Source of the DNA: Myxosarcina sp. GA_180221_E-2-1-MAG-40_15
GTDB lineage: Bacteria > Cyanobacteriota > Cyanobacteriia > Cyanobacteriales > Xenococcaceae
DNA length: 33,331 bases
Assembly: GCA_020692205.1 (NCBI GenBank)
Contig: JAIMKV010000054.1
Span: 1 to 33,331 of the forward strand
Direction: 5' to 3'
In this document: positions 19,604 to 28,389 of the stretch, one piece after another
Layout: each line of letters starts with the position of its first letter
Position numbering within the stretch: the first letter of the stretch is position 1
Program-made: the position numbers and the translations under genes
The notes under the pieces: model-generated
Database searches by the model: none
What the model was told of the DNA's origin: nothing
The model's input: only the letters and a program-made list of their open reading frames with translations

Positions 19604-22600
19604 ATGATTCCGTTGCAGCTAACACTAAAGAATTTTTTGAGTTATCGAGATGCTACTTTAAACTTCAAAGGGCTACATACTGCCTGTATTTGTGGTGCCA
19701 ATGGTGCAGGAAAATCATCGCTTTTAGAAGCGATCACCTGGGTAATATGGGGCAAAAGCCGTGCTGCAACTGAAGATGATGTAATTCATGGTGGGGCAAC
19801 AAACGTCCGTGTAGACTTTGATTTTAGCTGCAATAATCAAGTCTATCGTGTCATTCGATCGCGCACTAGAGGTAAAAGTAGTTCTCTAGAATTTCAGGTA
19901 GAGACTAAAGCGGGTAATTTCAGATCGATTACTGCCAAAGGATTACGGGCTACCCAGGATGAGATTATTGCTTGTTTAAAGTTAGACTACGACACCTTTA
20001 CCAACTCCGCCTATTTGCGACAGGGAAGAGCAGACGAATTTATGTTACGTCGTCCTAGTGAGCGTAAGCAGATTTTGGCAGACTTGTTAAAGCTAGACCG
20101 ATACGAAGAGTTAGCAGCTAAAGCCAAAGATACGGCAAGGGAATATAAGGGGAAAATCGAACAGCTCAAACAAAATTTAGAACCGTTAGAAATTGAACTG
20201 GCAACCAGAAAAGAGATCGCCGCAGAATTAGAACGTGTAAAACAAAAATTAGCTCAATCACAAGCTTTACAAGATAGCGACCGCCAAAAGCTACAGCAAT
20301 TTCAAGTAATTGAATATCAACGACAAACGTGGGAAAAACAACTAGCTTTTCAACAGACTCAATATCAGAACTTATCTCAAGATTGCGATCGCGCTACTAA
20401 AGATATTCAGGCTCTTCAAGAACAACTGGCAGCATTAAATAATTTAATTAAACAAGAAGCGGCAATTACTCAGGGTTACAATCAGCTGCTGGCTTGGCAA
20501 ATTCAAGAAAAAGAATTATCCGCTAAGTTTGCTGCCCATCAAGAAGCGCAGCAGCAAAGACAGCAGCTAGAAAAACAGCTTGACCAACAGAAAAATCAGC
20601 TAAATTTGCAAATTAATCAAATTCAAACCCGCTGGGAAAGTATTGAACAGCAAGAACAAGAAATCACTAAAGTATTGGCGAAAACTGAGGAAGTAGAAGC
20701 GGCACTAATCAAGCTAGAAAAAGCTCGTCAACAGCTAACCGAATTAGATCGCTTGCAGCAACATATTTCTCCTTTAATTAAGCAAAAAAACGATCTAGAG
20801 CGAGAAATCAATCGTGAAGAAGCCAAACTCTCGGCAAAGCTAGAACAACTGCACAATGCCACCCAAAAGCTAGCCGAAGATATCGAAAAAGTTCCCGAAA
20901 AGCGCAACCAACTCTTAACCGTAGATGCTCAAATTGGCGAATTAGATAAAAAACGCGTCTACCAAAAGCGAGTTGAAGAGAAAGGTACAGAAAGAAAAGA
21001 GTTTCGGTTTAAGCTACAGGAAAACCAGCGCATTTATGAAAGACAGTTACACGAACTCAAGCAAAAGCTAGAAATGCTGAATAACCCTGATGCTAGTTGT
21101 CCGCTGTGCGATCGCGAATTGGATGAACATCATCGCCATCAGGTAGTGGGTAAAACTCAGCAGCAGCAACAGGAAATTCAAGAACAAATTTGGGTAATTC
21201 GAGAACAACTGTCTACTTGCGATCGCGAATTACAGTTATTACGTCAAGAGTATCAGGATATCTCGAAAGCAATTTCTCCCTATGACTCTTTGCAACAGCA
21301 GTTTGGACAGCTAGAAGCACAACTTGAAGCCACCGAAGCTGTATACGATCAGTTGCGAGTAACTCAAGAGGAAAGAGACAATTTAGAGCGATGTCTACAA
21401 AATGGTAATTACGCTGAAGAGTTACAGGCGGAAATCAAACGCTTAGCAACAGAGTTACAGCAGCTTAATTATGATGATCAAACCCACGCTTTGGTTCGAG
21501 GAGAAGTTAATAGCCTGCGTTGGGCAGAAATAAAACAGGCAAAGATTGAAGATGCCAAAAAGCGTCAGGTAAAATTAGATGAGCAAAAACCAAGGCTACA
21601 ACAAGAAATTAGCGAGCTACAAACTAGTTTAGAACAGCTACAGATTAACTCGCAAATCCAACAGCAAATAAACTCTATTGAGCATCAAATTAAAGAGTTA
21701 GGCTATGATCGCACTACCCATCAAAACCTATTAACCTCCTTGAGACAGTCGCAATCTTGGCAGTTAAAGCATCAGGAATTACACAAAGCCCGGCAGGAAT
21801 ATCCTCAAACCCAAACCAAATTAATTGAACTAGAGCAACTATTACAGCAAAGGCTTCAGGATCGACAAAACAGTCATCAACAATTGCAGATTCATCTGGC
21901 TCAACAAGCAACCATTGCCGACAATCGTCAGGAAATTCAAACGATAGATCGGCAAATTCATCAACGTCGTCAACAGCTAGATGAATTAATCTCCTTGAGC
22001 GGTAGACTCCAGCAATCTCTAACTCAAATAGATAATTTAAAAGTCCAACATCAAGATACAGGAAAACAACTCAAAGAATACGAAAAGCAATATCGCATCT
22101 ATCAAGAATTAACTCAGGCATTTGGTAAAAATGGTATTCAGGCTTTGACGATCGAAAACATTCTGCCTCAGTTAGAAGCCGAAGCCAATCAAATTCTTGC
22201 CAGACTTACGGGTAATCAGTTTCACGTCCAGTTTTTGACCCAAAAAGCCTCTAAAGGAACATCCAAGAAAAAAACTAAGCTGATTGATACCTTAGATATA
22301 GTAATTGCCGATGCTGGTGGCACCCGCCCCTACGAAACCTACTCTGGTGGAGAAGCATTTCGGATTAACTTTTCGGTGCGCTTAGCCTTAGCTAAACTGT
22401 TAGCCCAAAGATCGGGTACATCTTTACAGATGTTAATTGTCGATGAAGGTTTTGGCACCCAAGACACCGAAGGTTGTAATCGATTAGTTGGGGCGATAAA
22501 TGCGATCGCCTCAGATTTTGCCTGTATTCTTGCCGTAACTCATATGCCTCAGTTTAAAGAAGCCTTTCAAACCCGCATTGAAGTTTATAAAGATGAGCGG

Positions 22601-22627
22601 GGTTCGAGTTTACAGGTGTCGAATTAA
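19604..22627 (+). CDS. sbcC: SbcC/Rad50-type SMC-like nuclease ATPase
   Basis: With partner SbcD (Mre11), SbcC processes hairpin and blocked DNA ends. From the ATG at 19604 the protein is 1007 residues; a TTG four codons earlier is less likely. The N-terminal ATPase half has Walker A GANGAGKS (31-38) and the Q-loop region around NSAYLRQGRADEF. Long coiled coils, very rich in Gln, flank the zinc hook Cys499-Pro-Leu-Cys502. The C-terminal half has the ABC signature YSGGEAFRINFSVRLAL and Walker B LQMLIVDEGFGTQD. It is intact. No sbcD lies nearby, as is common in cyanobacteria. Confidence 0.96.
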   Translation: MIPLQLTLKNFLSYRDATLNFKGLHTACICGANGAGKSSLLEAITWVIWGKSRAATEDDVIHGGATNVRVDFDFSCNNQVYRVIRSRTRGKSSSLEFQVETKAGNFRSITAKGLRATQDEIIACLKLDYDTFTNSAYLRQGRADEFMLRRPSERKQILADLLKLDRYEELAAKAKDTAREYKGKIEQLKQNLEPLEIELATRKEIAAELERVKQKLAQSQALQDSDRQKLQQFQVIEYQRQTWEKQLAFQQTQYQNLSQDCDRATKDIQALQEQLAALNNLIKQEAAITQGYNQLLAWQIQEKELSAKFAAHQEAQQQRQQLEKQLDQQKNQLNLQINQIQTRWESIEQQEQEITKVLAKTEEVEAALIKLEKARQQLTELDRLQQHISPLIKQKNDLEREINREEAKLSAKLEQLHNATQKLAEDIEKVPEKRNQLLTVDAQIGELDKKRVYQKRVEEKGTERKEFRFKLQENQRIYERQLHELKQKLEMLNNPDASCPLCDRELDEHHRHQVVGKTQQQQQEIQEQIWVIREQLSTCDRELQLLRQEYQDISKAISPYDSLQQQFGQLEAQLEATEAVYDQLRVTQEERDNLERCLQNGNYAEELQAEIKRLATELQQLNYDDQTHALVRGEVNSLRWAEIKQAKIEDAKKRQVKLDEQKPRLQQEISELQTSLEQLQINSQIQQQINSIEHQIKELGYDRTTHQNLLTSLRQSQSWQLKHQELHKARQEYPQTQTKLIELEQLLQQRLQDRQNSHQQLQIHLAQQATIADNRQEIQTIDRQIHQRRQQLDELISLSGRLQQSLTQIDNLKVQHQDTGKQLKEYEKQYRIYQELTQAFGKNGIQALTIENILPQLEAEANQILARLTGNQFHVQFLTQKASKGTSKKKTKLIDTLDIVIADAGGTRPYETYSGGEAFRINFSVRLALAKLLAQRSGTSLQMLIVDEGFGTQDTEGCNRLVGAINAIASDFACILAVTHMPQFKEAFQTRIEVYKDERGSSLQVSN

Positions 22628-22677
22628 TTTTTAATAGTTGTTTAGTACTGAGATGCGATCGCTCAAAATCCTCAAAG

Positions 22678-23016
22678 TCACCCATACAATAACTGATTTT
22701 TGATTTCATCAGACGTTAACACACTTAGCAAAATACCAATACGTCGGGCTACCTCATAAGCATCTTTTTGAGGAACTATAATAATTCCAGAATGTTGCCG
22801 CTCATCCTCAAGATACTGAAGATGTAATCGCTCAAAATCTACGCGATTATGAGTTAAAAAACATCTATCTAAAGAAGTTGCCAATTCTAGTTGTTCTCGA
22901 TCGGTTTTACCAAAAGTTGCTTGTTCGGGAACAGTTGTGACATCTAAACCACGGGATATTAACAGTCTAGCTACCAAAGCCGACATATCTTCATCAGTGT
23001 AAAATGCGACAGACAC
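22678..23016 (-). CDS. DUF5615 PIN-like toxin
   Basis: The 112-residue protein is a PIN-like (Mut7-C-related) putative ribonuclease. Acidic residues in FYTDEDM (8-10), the central THNRVDFERLH and the preceding Asp of KTDREQLE are the expected metal-binding positions. The start codon is GTG at 23016 and overlaps the stop of the upstream DUF433 gene by one base (tagtg), so the pair is translationally coupled. Such DUF433-DUF5615 pairs are frequent in cyanobacteria and are predicted toxin-antitoxin modules. Toxicity is inferred from the family, not from the sequence. Confidence 0.87.
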   Translation of the reverse strand: MSVAFYTDEDMSALVARLLISRGLDVTTVPEQATFGKTDREQLELATSLDRCFLTHNRVDFERLHLQYLEDERQHSGIIIVPQKDAYEVARRIGILLSVLTSDEIKNQLLYG

Positions 23017-23312
23017 TACGGCGATTTACCTAATGCAGCCTTCACAGCAGGATGGATTAATTCATGAGGAACTTGATTGCGCTTAATATATTCGTTGATT
23101 TCTATTTGATGATCTAAATAAAAACTCAAAGCATCAAACACTTGCGCCAAGGTTAAATGGGGTAAATGGTCTAAAATTTCCTCGGGCGTAATGCCTAATT
23201 GCCACAAACCAACAATAGCTCGTACTGAAGTTCGAGTACCTGCAATTATTGGTTCTCCGCTCAGAATATCAGAATTTTGCGTTACATAACGGGATAAAGC
23301 TGTAGCCGACAT
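23016..23312 (-). CDS. DUF433 antitoxin
   Basis: The 98-residue protein has the DUF433 core: ILSGEPIIAGTRTSVRAIVG (residues 15-34), then GITPEEILDHLPHLTLAQVFDALSFYLDHQIEI. It is a winged-helix/VapB-like fold predicted to bind DNA and to neutralise the DUF5615 partner that follows. The C-terminal tail (about 75-98) probably wraps the toxin. It is the first gene of the two-gene unit, in the usual antitoxin-first order. Confidence 0.88.
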   Translation of the reverse strand: MSATALSRYVTQNSDILSGEPIIAGTRTSVRAIVGLWQLGITPEEILDHLPHLTLAQVFDALSFYLDHQIEINEYIKRNQVPHELIHPAVKAALGKSP

Positions 23313-23432
23313 GGAAATTATTTACACAATAAGATTATTGTTTTATCTATATAAGTTTAAACAATTTTAGATTGTGAATCACCAGAATCCCAGTACTATT
23401 TATTAATCTTTCGTCAACTTCAATTCTTAATA

Positions 23433-25343
23433 TTATTTATAACTACGTTGAGTTAATTCAACATTGTCAAACTCTAGCTGTTCTTGGTGCAAAACAGGAG
23501 TTTTTTCATCTCCTTCGTATTGCCAAGCGGCAACATAAGCATAATGCTCATCATTACGTTGTGCTTCCCCTTCTGGAGTTTGGCATTCTTCGCGGAAGTG
23601 TGCGCCACAGGATTCATGTCTATCTAAAGCATCCCGCGCCATTAATTCCCCAAGTTCTAAAAAGTCGGCAACTCTACCCGCAAATTCCAGGTTTTTATTA
23701 AAAGTATGCTCATTTCCAGGAATATTGACATTTTGCCAGTATTCTTGTCTTAATTCGCTAATTTGCGCGATCGCGCTCACTAATCCCGCTTGGTTACGCG
23801 ACATTCCCACATTGTCCCACAAGATATTACCTAATTGACGATGAAATTCACTAACGGTTTTATTGCCTTGAATCTTTAATAGCTTGTTGACTTTGGTATT
23901 AACCGTAGCTTCAGCCTCCTCAAAAGCAGGGTGATCAGTTTCAACGGATGGCAAATCGTTAGTAGCGATATAGTTACCCAAAGTGTAAGGAATGACAAAA
24001 TAACCATCGGCTAATCCCTGCATTAAGGCACTTGCACCCAAGCGGTTTGCCCCGTGATCGGAAAAATTAGCTTCTCCCAAAACATGCAAGCCAGGAATAG
24101 TACTCATCAGATTGTAGTCTACCCACAATCCACCCATAATATAGTGAACGGCAGGATAGATCCGCATGGGTACTTCATAAGGATTTTCCCCGGTAATGCG
24201 TTCATACATCTCAAATAAATTACCATAGCGATCGCTGATACTTTCCTTGCCCGATTTAGCGATCGCATCTCTAAAGTCCAAATAAACCGCAAGTCCTGTT
24301 TCACCAACACCTCTACCTTCATCCGTAACTTGTTTAGCGTTACGAGAAGCCACATCGCGGGGGACAAGATTACCAAAGCTAGGATATCTGGTTTCAAGAT
24401 AATAATCTCTTTCGCTTTCAGGGATTTGATCGGGATGGCGTTTGTCTCCTGGCTGTTTTGGTACCCATACCCGCCCATCATTGCGCAACCCTTCACTCAT
24501 TAAGGTTAACTTGGACTGATAAGAACCCGATACAGGAATACAGGTAGGATGAATTTGAGTGTAACAGGGATTAGCAAATAAAGCCCCACGCTTATAACAT
24601 CGCCAAGCAGCGGTAACATTTGAGTTACGAGCATTAGTAGAAAGATAGAAAACATTACTATAGCCACCAGTACAAAGTAGCACTGCATCCCCAGCATAAC
24701 GCTCAATGTCCCCCGTAATTAAGTTACGAACAATAATTCCTCTGGCTTTTCCGTAAACTAATACCAAGTCCAACATTTCTCGCCGAGAAAACATCTCAAT
24801 TTTTCCCTCAGCAATCTGCCGCGACATCGAACTATATGCCCCCAACAATAGCTGTTGTCCTGTTTGTCCCCGCGCATAAAAGGTACGAGATACCTGCGCC
24901 CCACCAAAGGAACGATTAGCCAATAACCCACCGTATTCCCGGGCAAATGGTACGCCCTGTGCCACACAATGATCGATGATTTGATTACTAATCTGCGCTA
25001 AACGATGAACATTAGCCTCGCGAGAACGATAATCGCCACCTTTGATCGTGTCGTAAAACAATCGCCATACCGTATCCCCGTCATTGGGATAGTTCTTTGC
25101 CCCATTAATTCCACCCTGGGCTGCAATACTGTGGGCGCGACGGGGAGAATCTTGAATACAAAAGCTTTTAACGTTATAACCCAACTCTGCCAAGGTAGCT
25201 GCTGCTGAGGCACCTGCTAAACCAGTACCGACTACTAAGATGGTGTGCTTTTTCTTGTTAGCTGGGCTAACTAACTTGCAGTGATCTTTATAATAGTCCC
25301 ATTTATCTTGTAGTCTACCAGGAGGAATTTTGGGATCGAGCAT
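23433..25343 (-). CDS. sdhA: Type-B succinate dehydrogenase/fumarate reductase flavoprotein
   Basis: The 636-residue catalytic subunit oxidises succinate to fumarate (or the reverse). The FAD-binding motif [12 protein letters not shown] is at 38-49, and His71 in [11 protein letters not shown] is the expected covalent FAD attachment site. [10 protein letters not shown] and [10 protein letters not shown] carry substrate-binding histidines, and [17 protein letters not shown] is the C-terminal FAD motif. The protein matches the long Bacteroidetes-style flavoprotein subgroup ([38 protein letters not shown]) rather than the roughly 575-residue form I recall from Synechocystis. It follows sdhC by 185 bp. 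No sdhB gene lies downstream: the next gene is the DUF433 antitoxin. Confidence 0.95.
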   Translation of the reverse strand: MLDPKIPPGRLQDKWDYYKDHCKLVSPANKKKHTILVVGTGLAGASAAATLAELGYNVKSFCIQDSPRRAHSIAAQGGINGAKNYPNDGDTVWRLFYDTIKGGDYRSREANVHRLAQISNQIIDHCVAQGVPFAREYGGLLANRSFGGAQVSRTFYARGQTGQQLLLGAYSSMSRQIAEGKIEMFSRREMLDLVLVYGKARGIIVRNLITGDIERYAGDAVLLCTGGYSNVFYLSTNARNSNVTAAWRCYKRGALFANPCYTQIHPTCIPVSGSYQSKLTLMSEGLRNDGRVWVPKQPGDKRHPDQIPESERDYYLETRYPSFGNLVPRDVASRNAKQVTDEGRGVGETGLAVYLDFRDAIAKSGKESISDRYGNLFEMYERITGENPYEVPMRIYPAVHYIMGGLWVDYNLMSTIPGLHVLGEANFSDHGANRLGASALMQGLADGYFVIPYTLGNYIATNDLPSVETDHPAFEEAEATVNTKVNKLLKIQGNKTVSEFHRQLGNILWDNVGMSRNQAGLVSAIAQISELRQEYWQNVNIPGNEHTFNKNLEFAGRVADFLELGELMARDALDRHESCGAHFREECQTPEGEAQRNDEHYAYVAAWQYEGDEKTPVLHQEQLEFDNVELTQRSYK

Positions 25344-25431
25344 TTTTCGCTAATGAGGGCAGAAGGATTAAGGAATTAGTAATTTTACTTCTTAGTATAG
25401 TAGTTTGAAAATAGCTCAATCCTAAGTAGCA

Positions 25432-25481
25432 GTCAGAGATTACTCCGCCGTAGAACGACGGAGCCTGCTCTGACCGTTGGT
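25432..25481 (-). repeat. 50-bp hairpin repeat, copy 1 (sdhC-sdhA spacer)
   Basis: This is identical over 50 bp to the copy at 28094-28143 and has the same orientation. On the minus strand it folds as an outer 7-bp stem (gtcagag/ctctgac) and an inner 9-bp stem (ctccgtcgt/acggcggag) with loop tct. The inner stem needs a G-U pair on this strand, whereas the plus strand has a C-A mismatch, so the minus-strand RNA folds better. Confidence 0.95.
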
Positions 25482-25528
25482 TAATTTTGATTGCTCTATT
25501 TCGCGATCGCACATGGTGTTGGCAATTA

Positions 25529-26224
25529 TTAGTTGATTAAGCCGAAGTAAATAGATAAAGGTAGAACTATAAAGCCGATCGCAATTAAAATGGCTAAGAT
25601 AAGTGCGATCGCATAAACCGCAGGACTAACTTTAGAGTTGAGTGCGCCAATGGACTGCCAGGCACTCCAAATACCATGACGCAGATGAAACCCTAGCATA
25701 ACCATTACTCCTGCATAGCCAAAAGCATAGATTGGCTGATTAAACTTCTCAATGACCAAACTAGATAAATCTCGCATCTCCACACCATTAATCACCGTGG
25801 AGTAATATGTCCCGAACTTAAACGTAGACAGATGCAATACGAGAAACCCCAGTAATACACTGCCCGTGACCAGCATACTGCGGGAACTTATCGACTGCTT
25901 ACTTGGTTTACCAACGCTTTTAAGCTGACTATAGCCGACTGGTCTAGCTTTTAAAGTGTTCAGTCGAATTGAGACACCCACTACCACATGAAATATAGCT
26001 AGTCCTGATAGTGTAAACTCAACTATATAGAGTAAGATGCCCAAACTTTCCAGAAAATGCGCTAGCTGATTATAAGCTTTGCTACCGGCAAACAAAGTCA
26101 AGTTTCCCATCATGTGAACCAGAACAAATAGAGACAGACCTAATCCTGTAGTACCTGTAATAATTTTTTTCCCGATCGGAGAAGTATAAAAGTTAATGAT
26201 CGGGCGATCGCTACTTATGGTCAT
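25529..26224 (-). CDS. sdhC: Type-B succinate dehydrogenase cytochrome b subunit
   Basis: The 231-residue protein is the di-haem membrane anchor of a type-B succinate:quinone oxidoreductase. It has five predicted membrane helices. Histidines His37 (LFVLVHMMGN), His79 (LAIFHVVVG), His131 (FLVLHLSTF) and His180 (LGFHLRHG) lie at spacings matching the four haem ligands of the Wolinella FrdC-type subunit. The single-polypeptide anchor with two haems is distinct from the SdhC/SdhD pair of proteobacteria. It begins 57 bp after the end of a GAF-domain histidine kinase on the same strand and is followed by sdhA, so the three may be co-transcribed. Confidence 0.92.
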   Translation of the reverse strand: MTISSDRPIINFYTSPIGKKIITGTTGLGLSLFVLVHMMGNLTLFAGSKAYNQLAHFLESLGILLYIVEFTLSGLAIFHVVVGVSIRLNTLKARPVGYSQLKSVGKPSKQSISSRSMLVTGSVLLGFLVLHLSTFKFGTYYSTVINGVEMRDLSSLVIEKFNQPIYAFGYAGVMVMLGFHLRHGIWSAWQSIGALNSKVSPAVYAIALILAILIAIGFIVLPLSIYFGLIN

Positions 26225-26281
26225 GGTGCTAGATAATAATATTAACGATTAATAATGTAATGTACATCAAACCATTTATTC

Positions 26282-28162
26282 TTATAAATCTTTGGTGGTT
26301 TCACAGGGAAGTTCAATCGTAAAAATAGTTTTTCCTGGTTGGCTGTTTAAATAAATTGTGCCATTAAGCAGTTGAATTAAATTTTTGACCAAAGCCAGTC
26401 CAATACCAGTTCCGCCAAATTTCCAGGGATCGCGATTGGGAATGCGATAAAATTTGTCAAAAACTCGCTGTTGTTCTAAGGGAGGTATTTCTATACCTGT
26501 ATTACACACGCTAAGTTTAATGCCGTTATTGGTAGACGAAGCAGTCACAGTAATTGTTTCTCCTGAGGGAGTATATTTACAGGCATTATTGAGTAATTCA
26601 GCCAGAGTCCGCTTAATAGTTGAGATATCTGATTTAAACCGAGGTAGATGTGATTCGAGATCGATAATTAAAGCTTGCTGCTGATTATTAATCCGCTCCT
26701 TAAATGGTGCCACAATCTGTGGTAGACATACTGATAAATCAATCCACTGCATTGTCATCAATTCTTTTTCAGCATCAATATAACAGAGAGTAAGCAGATC
26801 GTTTACCAGTTGATTTTGCCTGTGGCAAGCAGAACGAAAAATATTGAGAACTTTAGTAAAGGTAGCAGATCTATGATCACCCATTTCCTTTTCTAGTAAA
26901 GCTTCTAAGGTTTCTGAAGCTAGCTGAATGCTACTCATGGGAGTTCGCAATTCATGAGAAATAGTCTTGAGAAAATCATCTTTGAGAAAGTTTAATCGAG
27001 CCAGTTCTTTAACTTGTATTTGCGATTGTTGATATAAACGCGCTTGTCTAATGGCGATCGCACATTGATTGGCAACCTGTTCTACCAACATAATTTCCGA
27101 TGACTGGAAAAATTGCTCTTTAGGTCGCAATAACCAAAGATTGCCTAAAATACCCCGATCATCAAAAATCGGGCAAACTAACCTGGTTGCTTGAGTATTA
27201 AGCGGATTAAGTTCGGAAATTTCCACAAACTGAAGGGACTCTTTTTGCAGTAGCTGCTGATCGAGTTCGGGAAAATCAGCAACCTGTCTGATGCTTCCCT
27301 GACAATTGGGCAATGTAGTAGTATACTCACAAACCACTTCCGCATGATGGCGATCGCCATTATAGAGTTCAATTTTACAACGCTCTATATTTAGAATTTG
27401 CCCGATTTCTTGCGTGACCGTCTGTAAAATTTGCGGTTCATCCAAACTATCGCGTATCTTTTGAGTTACCTTGCGAGTTAGGGTTTCAAACTTAATTGAG
27501 TTTTGCAGCTTGGCTGTACGCTGTTTAACTTTTTGCTCTAGATAGCTGTTGAGACTTTTAACTCGATCATAAAGTTCTGCCTGTTGCACTGCGATGCCTA
27601 CCTGAGTTGCTAATTGCTTTAGTAGTTCCACTTCTGAAGCTTGCCATTGCCGAGGCGAGTCACAATGATGGGCAATCAAAAGTCCCCATAGTTCTTCGCT
27701 GGCGACAATCGGCACGACTAAATTTGCCCGTACGCCAAAATTTTTCAGTACCTCTCCATAGCAAGGCGTTAATTCAGCAGTTGACACATCGTTGATGATA
27801 TGAACCCTTCCCTGTTTGTATCTTTCGAGATGTTTATCGGCAAAACAGGGATCTTCGATCTTATGACCATAAACACTCTGGGCTGGTTTTCTAACTGATT
27901 CGACGGCAATGACACCACTTAAGTCTGGCTCAAAACGATAAATTAGTACCCGATCTGTCTGCAAAAATTGTCTTACCTCAGCCACCGTTTGCTTAAGAAT
28001 AGATTCTAAATCTAAAGACTGTCGAATTCTTAAAGCGATCGCCGCCACCAAATTTTCTTTTGGTTGACTTAGAGAGGTAGGTACTGAATTATGGTCAGAG
28101 ATTACTCCGCCGTAGAACGACGGAGCCTGCTCTGACCGTTGGTCAAGATTGAAGTCAGGCAA
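26282..28162 (-). CDS. GAF-GAF histidine kinase with a DXCF cyanobacteriochrome-like domain
   Basis: The 626-residue soluble kinase has GAF1 at about residues 52-200, a coiled coil, GAF2 at about 235-380, HisKA with His403 in SHELRTPMSS, and HATPase_c with N-box LLNNACKYTP (about 523-532) and G2 GGTGIGLAL. GAF1 carries Cys106 in a DPCF motif and Cys134 in LTPCYGEVL, exactly 28 residues apart, as in DXCF cyanobacteriochromes. GAF1 is therefore likely to bind a bilin, although Tyr135 replaces the usual His. The G1 box is NTGIEIP instead of DTGxGI. The start is TTG at 28162 with an agga sequence upstream. Residues 7-23 are encoded by a 50-bp repeat. If those are not translated, a GTG at 28048 is an alternative start. 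Confidence 0.9.
   Translation of the reverse strand: MPDFNLDQRSEQAPSFYGGVISDHNSVPTSLSQPKENLVAAIALRIRQSLDLESILKQTVAEVRQFLQTDRVLIYRFEPDLSGVIAVESVRKPAQSVYGHKIEDPCFADKHLERYKQGRVHIINDVSTAELTPCYGEVLKNFGVRANLVVPIVASEELWGLLIAHHCDSPRQWQASEVELLKQLATQVGIAVQQAELYDRVKSLNSYLEQKVKQRTAKLQNSIKFETLTRKVTQKIRDSLDEPQILQTVTQEIGQILNIERCKIELYNGDRHHAEVVCEYTTTLPNCQGSIRQVADFPELDQQLLQKESLQFVEISELNPLNTQATRLVCPIFDDRGILGNLWLLRPKEQFFQSSEIMLVEQVANQCAIAIRQARLYQQSQIQVKELARLNFLKDDFLKTISHELRTPMSSIQLASETLEALLEKEMGDHRSATFTKVLNIFRSACHRQNQLVNDLLTLCYIDAEKELMTMQWIDLSVCLPQIVAPFKERINNQQQALIIDLESHLPRFKSDISTIKRTLAELLNNACKYTPSGETITVTASSTNNGIKLSVCNTGIEIPPLEQQRVFDKFYRIPNRDPWKFGGTGIGLALVKNLIQLLNGTIYLNSQPGKTIFTIELPCETTKDL
28094..28143 (-). repeat. 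50-bp hairpin repeat, copy 2 (inside the kinase 5' coding end)
   Basis: This copy is identical to 25432-25481. Here it is in frame near the start of the kinase and encodes about residues 7-23 (DQRSEQAPSFYGGVISD). The hairpin would lie within the first 70 bases of the coding region. Confidence 0.95.
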
Positions 28163-28389
28163 AAATTTTTCCTGTTTAAAATTGTACTTTGTCTTTAAAG
28201 CTTAATGTTTTTTAAAGATTTTTGGCATTATGTTAAGTAATTTTTCAATAACTCAATTACTATACGCTATCTGAATCTTAATTCATCATTAATCTAAGTA
28301 TTTAAACTCAGGAAATTTGGTAATTTTATGAAGAAACATTAAGAATTTATTTTTGAGCCATAGCCATTAACACTACTAAATTAGAAGGA

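Noticed and set aside
25315-25512. 65-codon minus-strand frame covering repeat copy 1
   Set aside because: It is open only because the repeat lacks stops in this frame (the same peptide appears in the kinase) and it runs into the sdhA start in another frame; no independent support.
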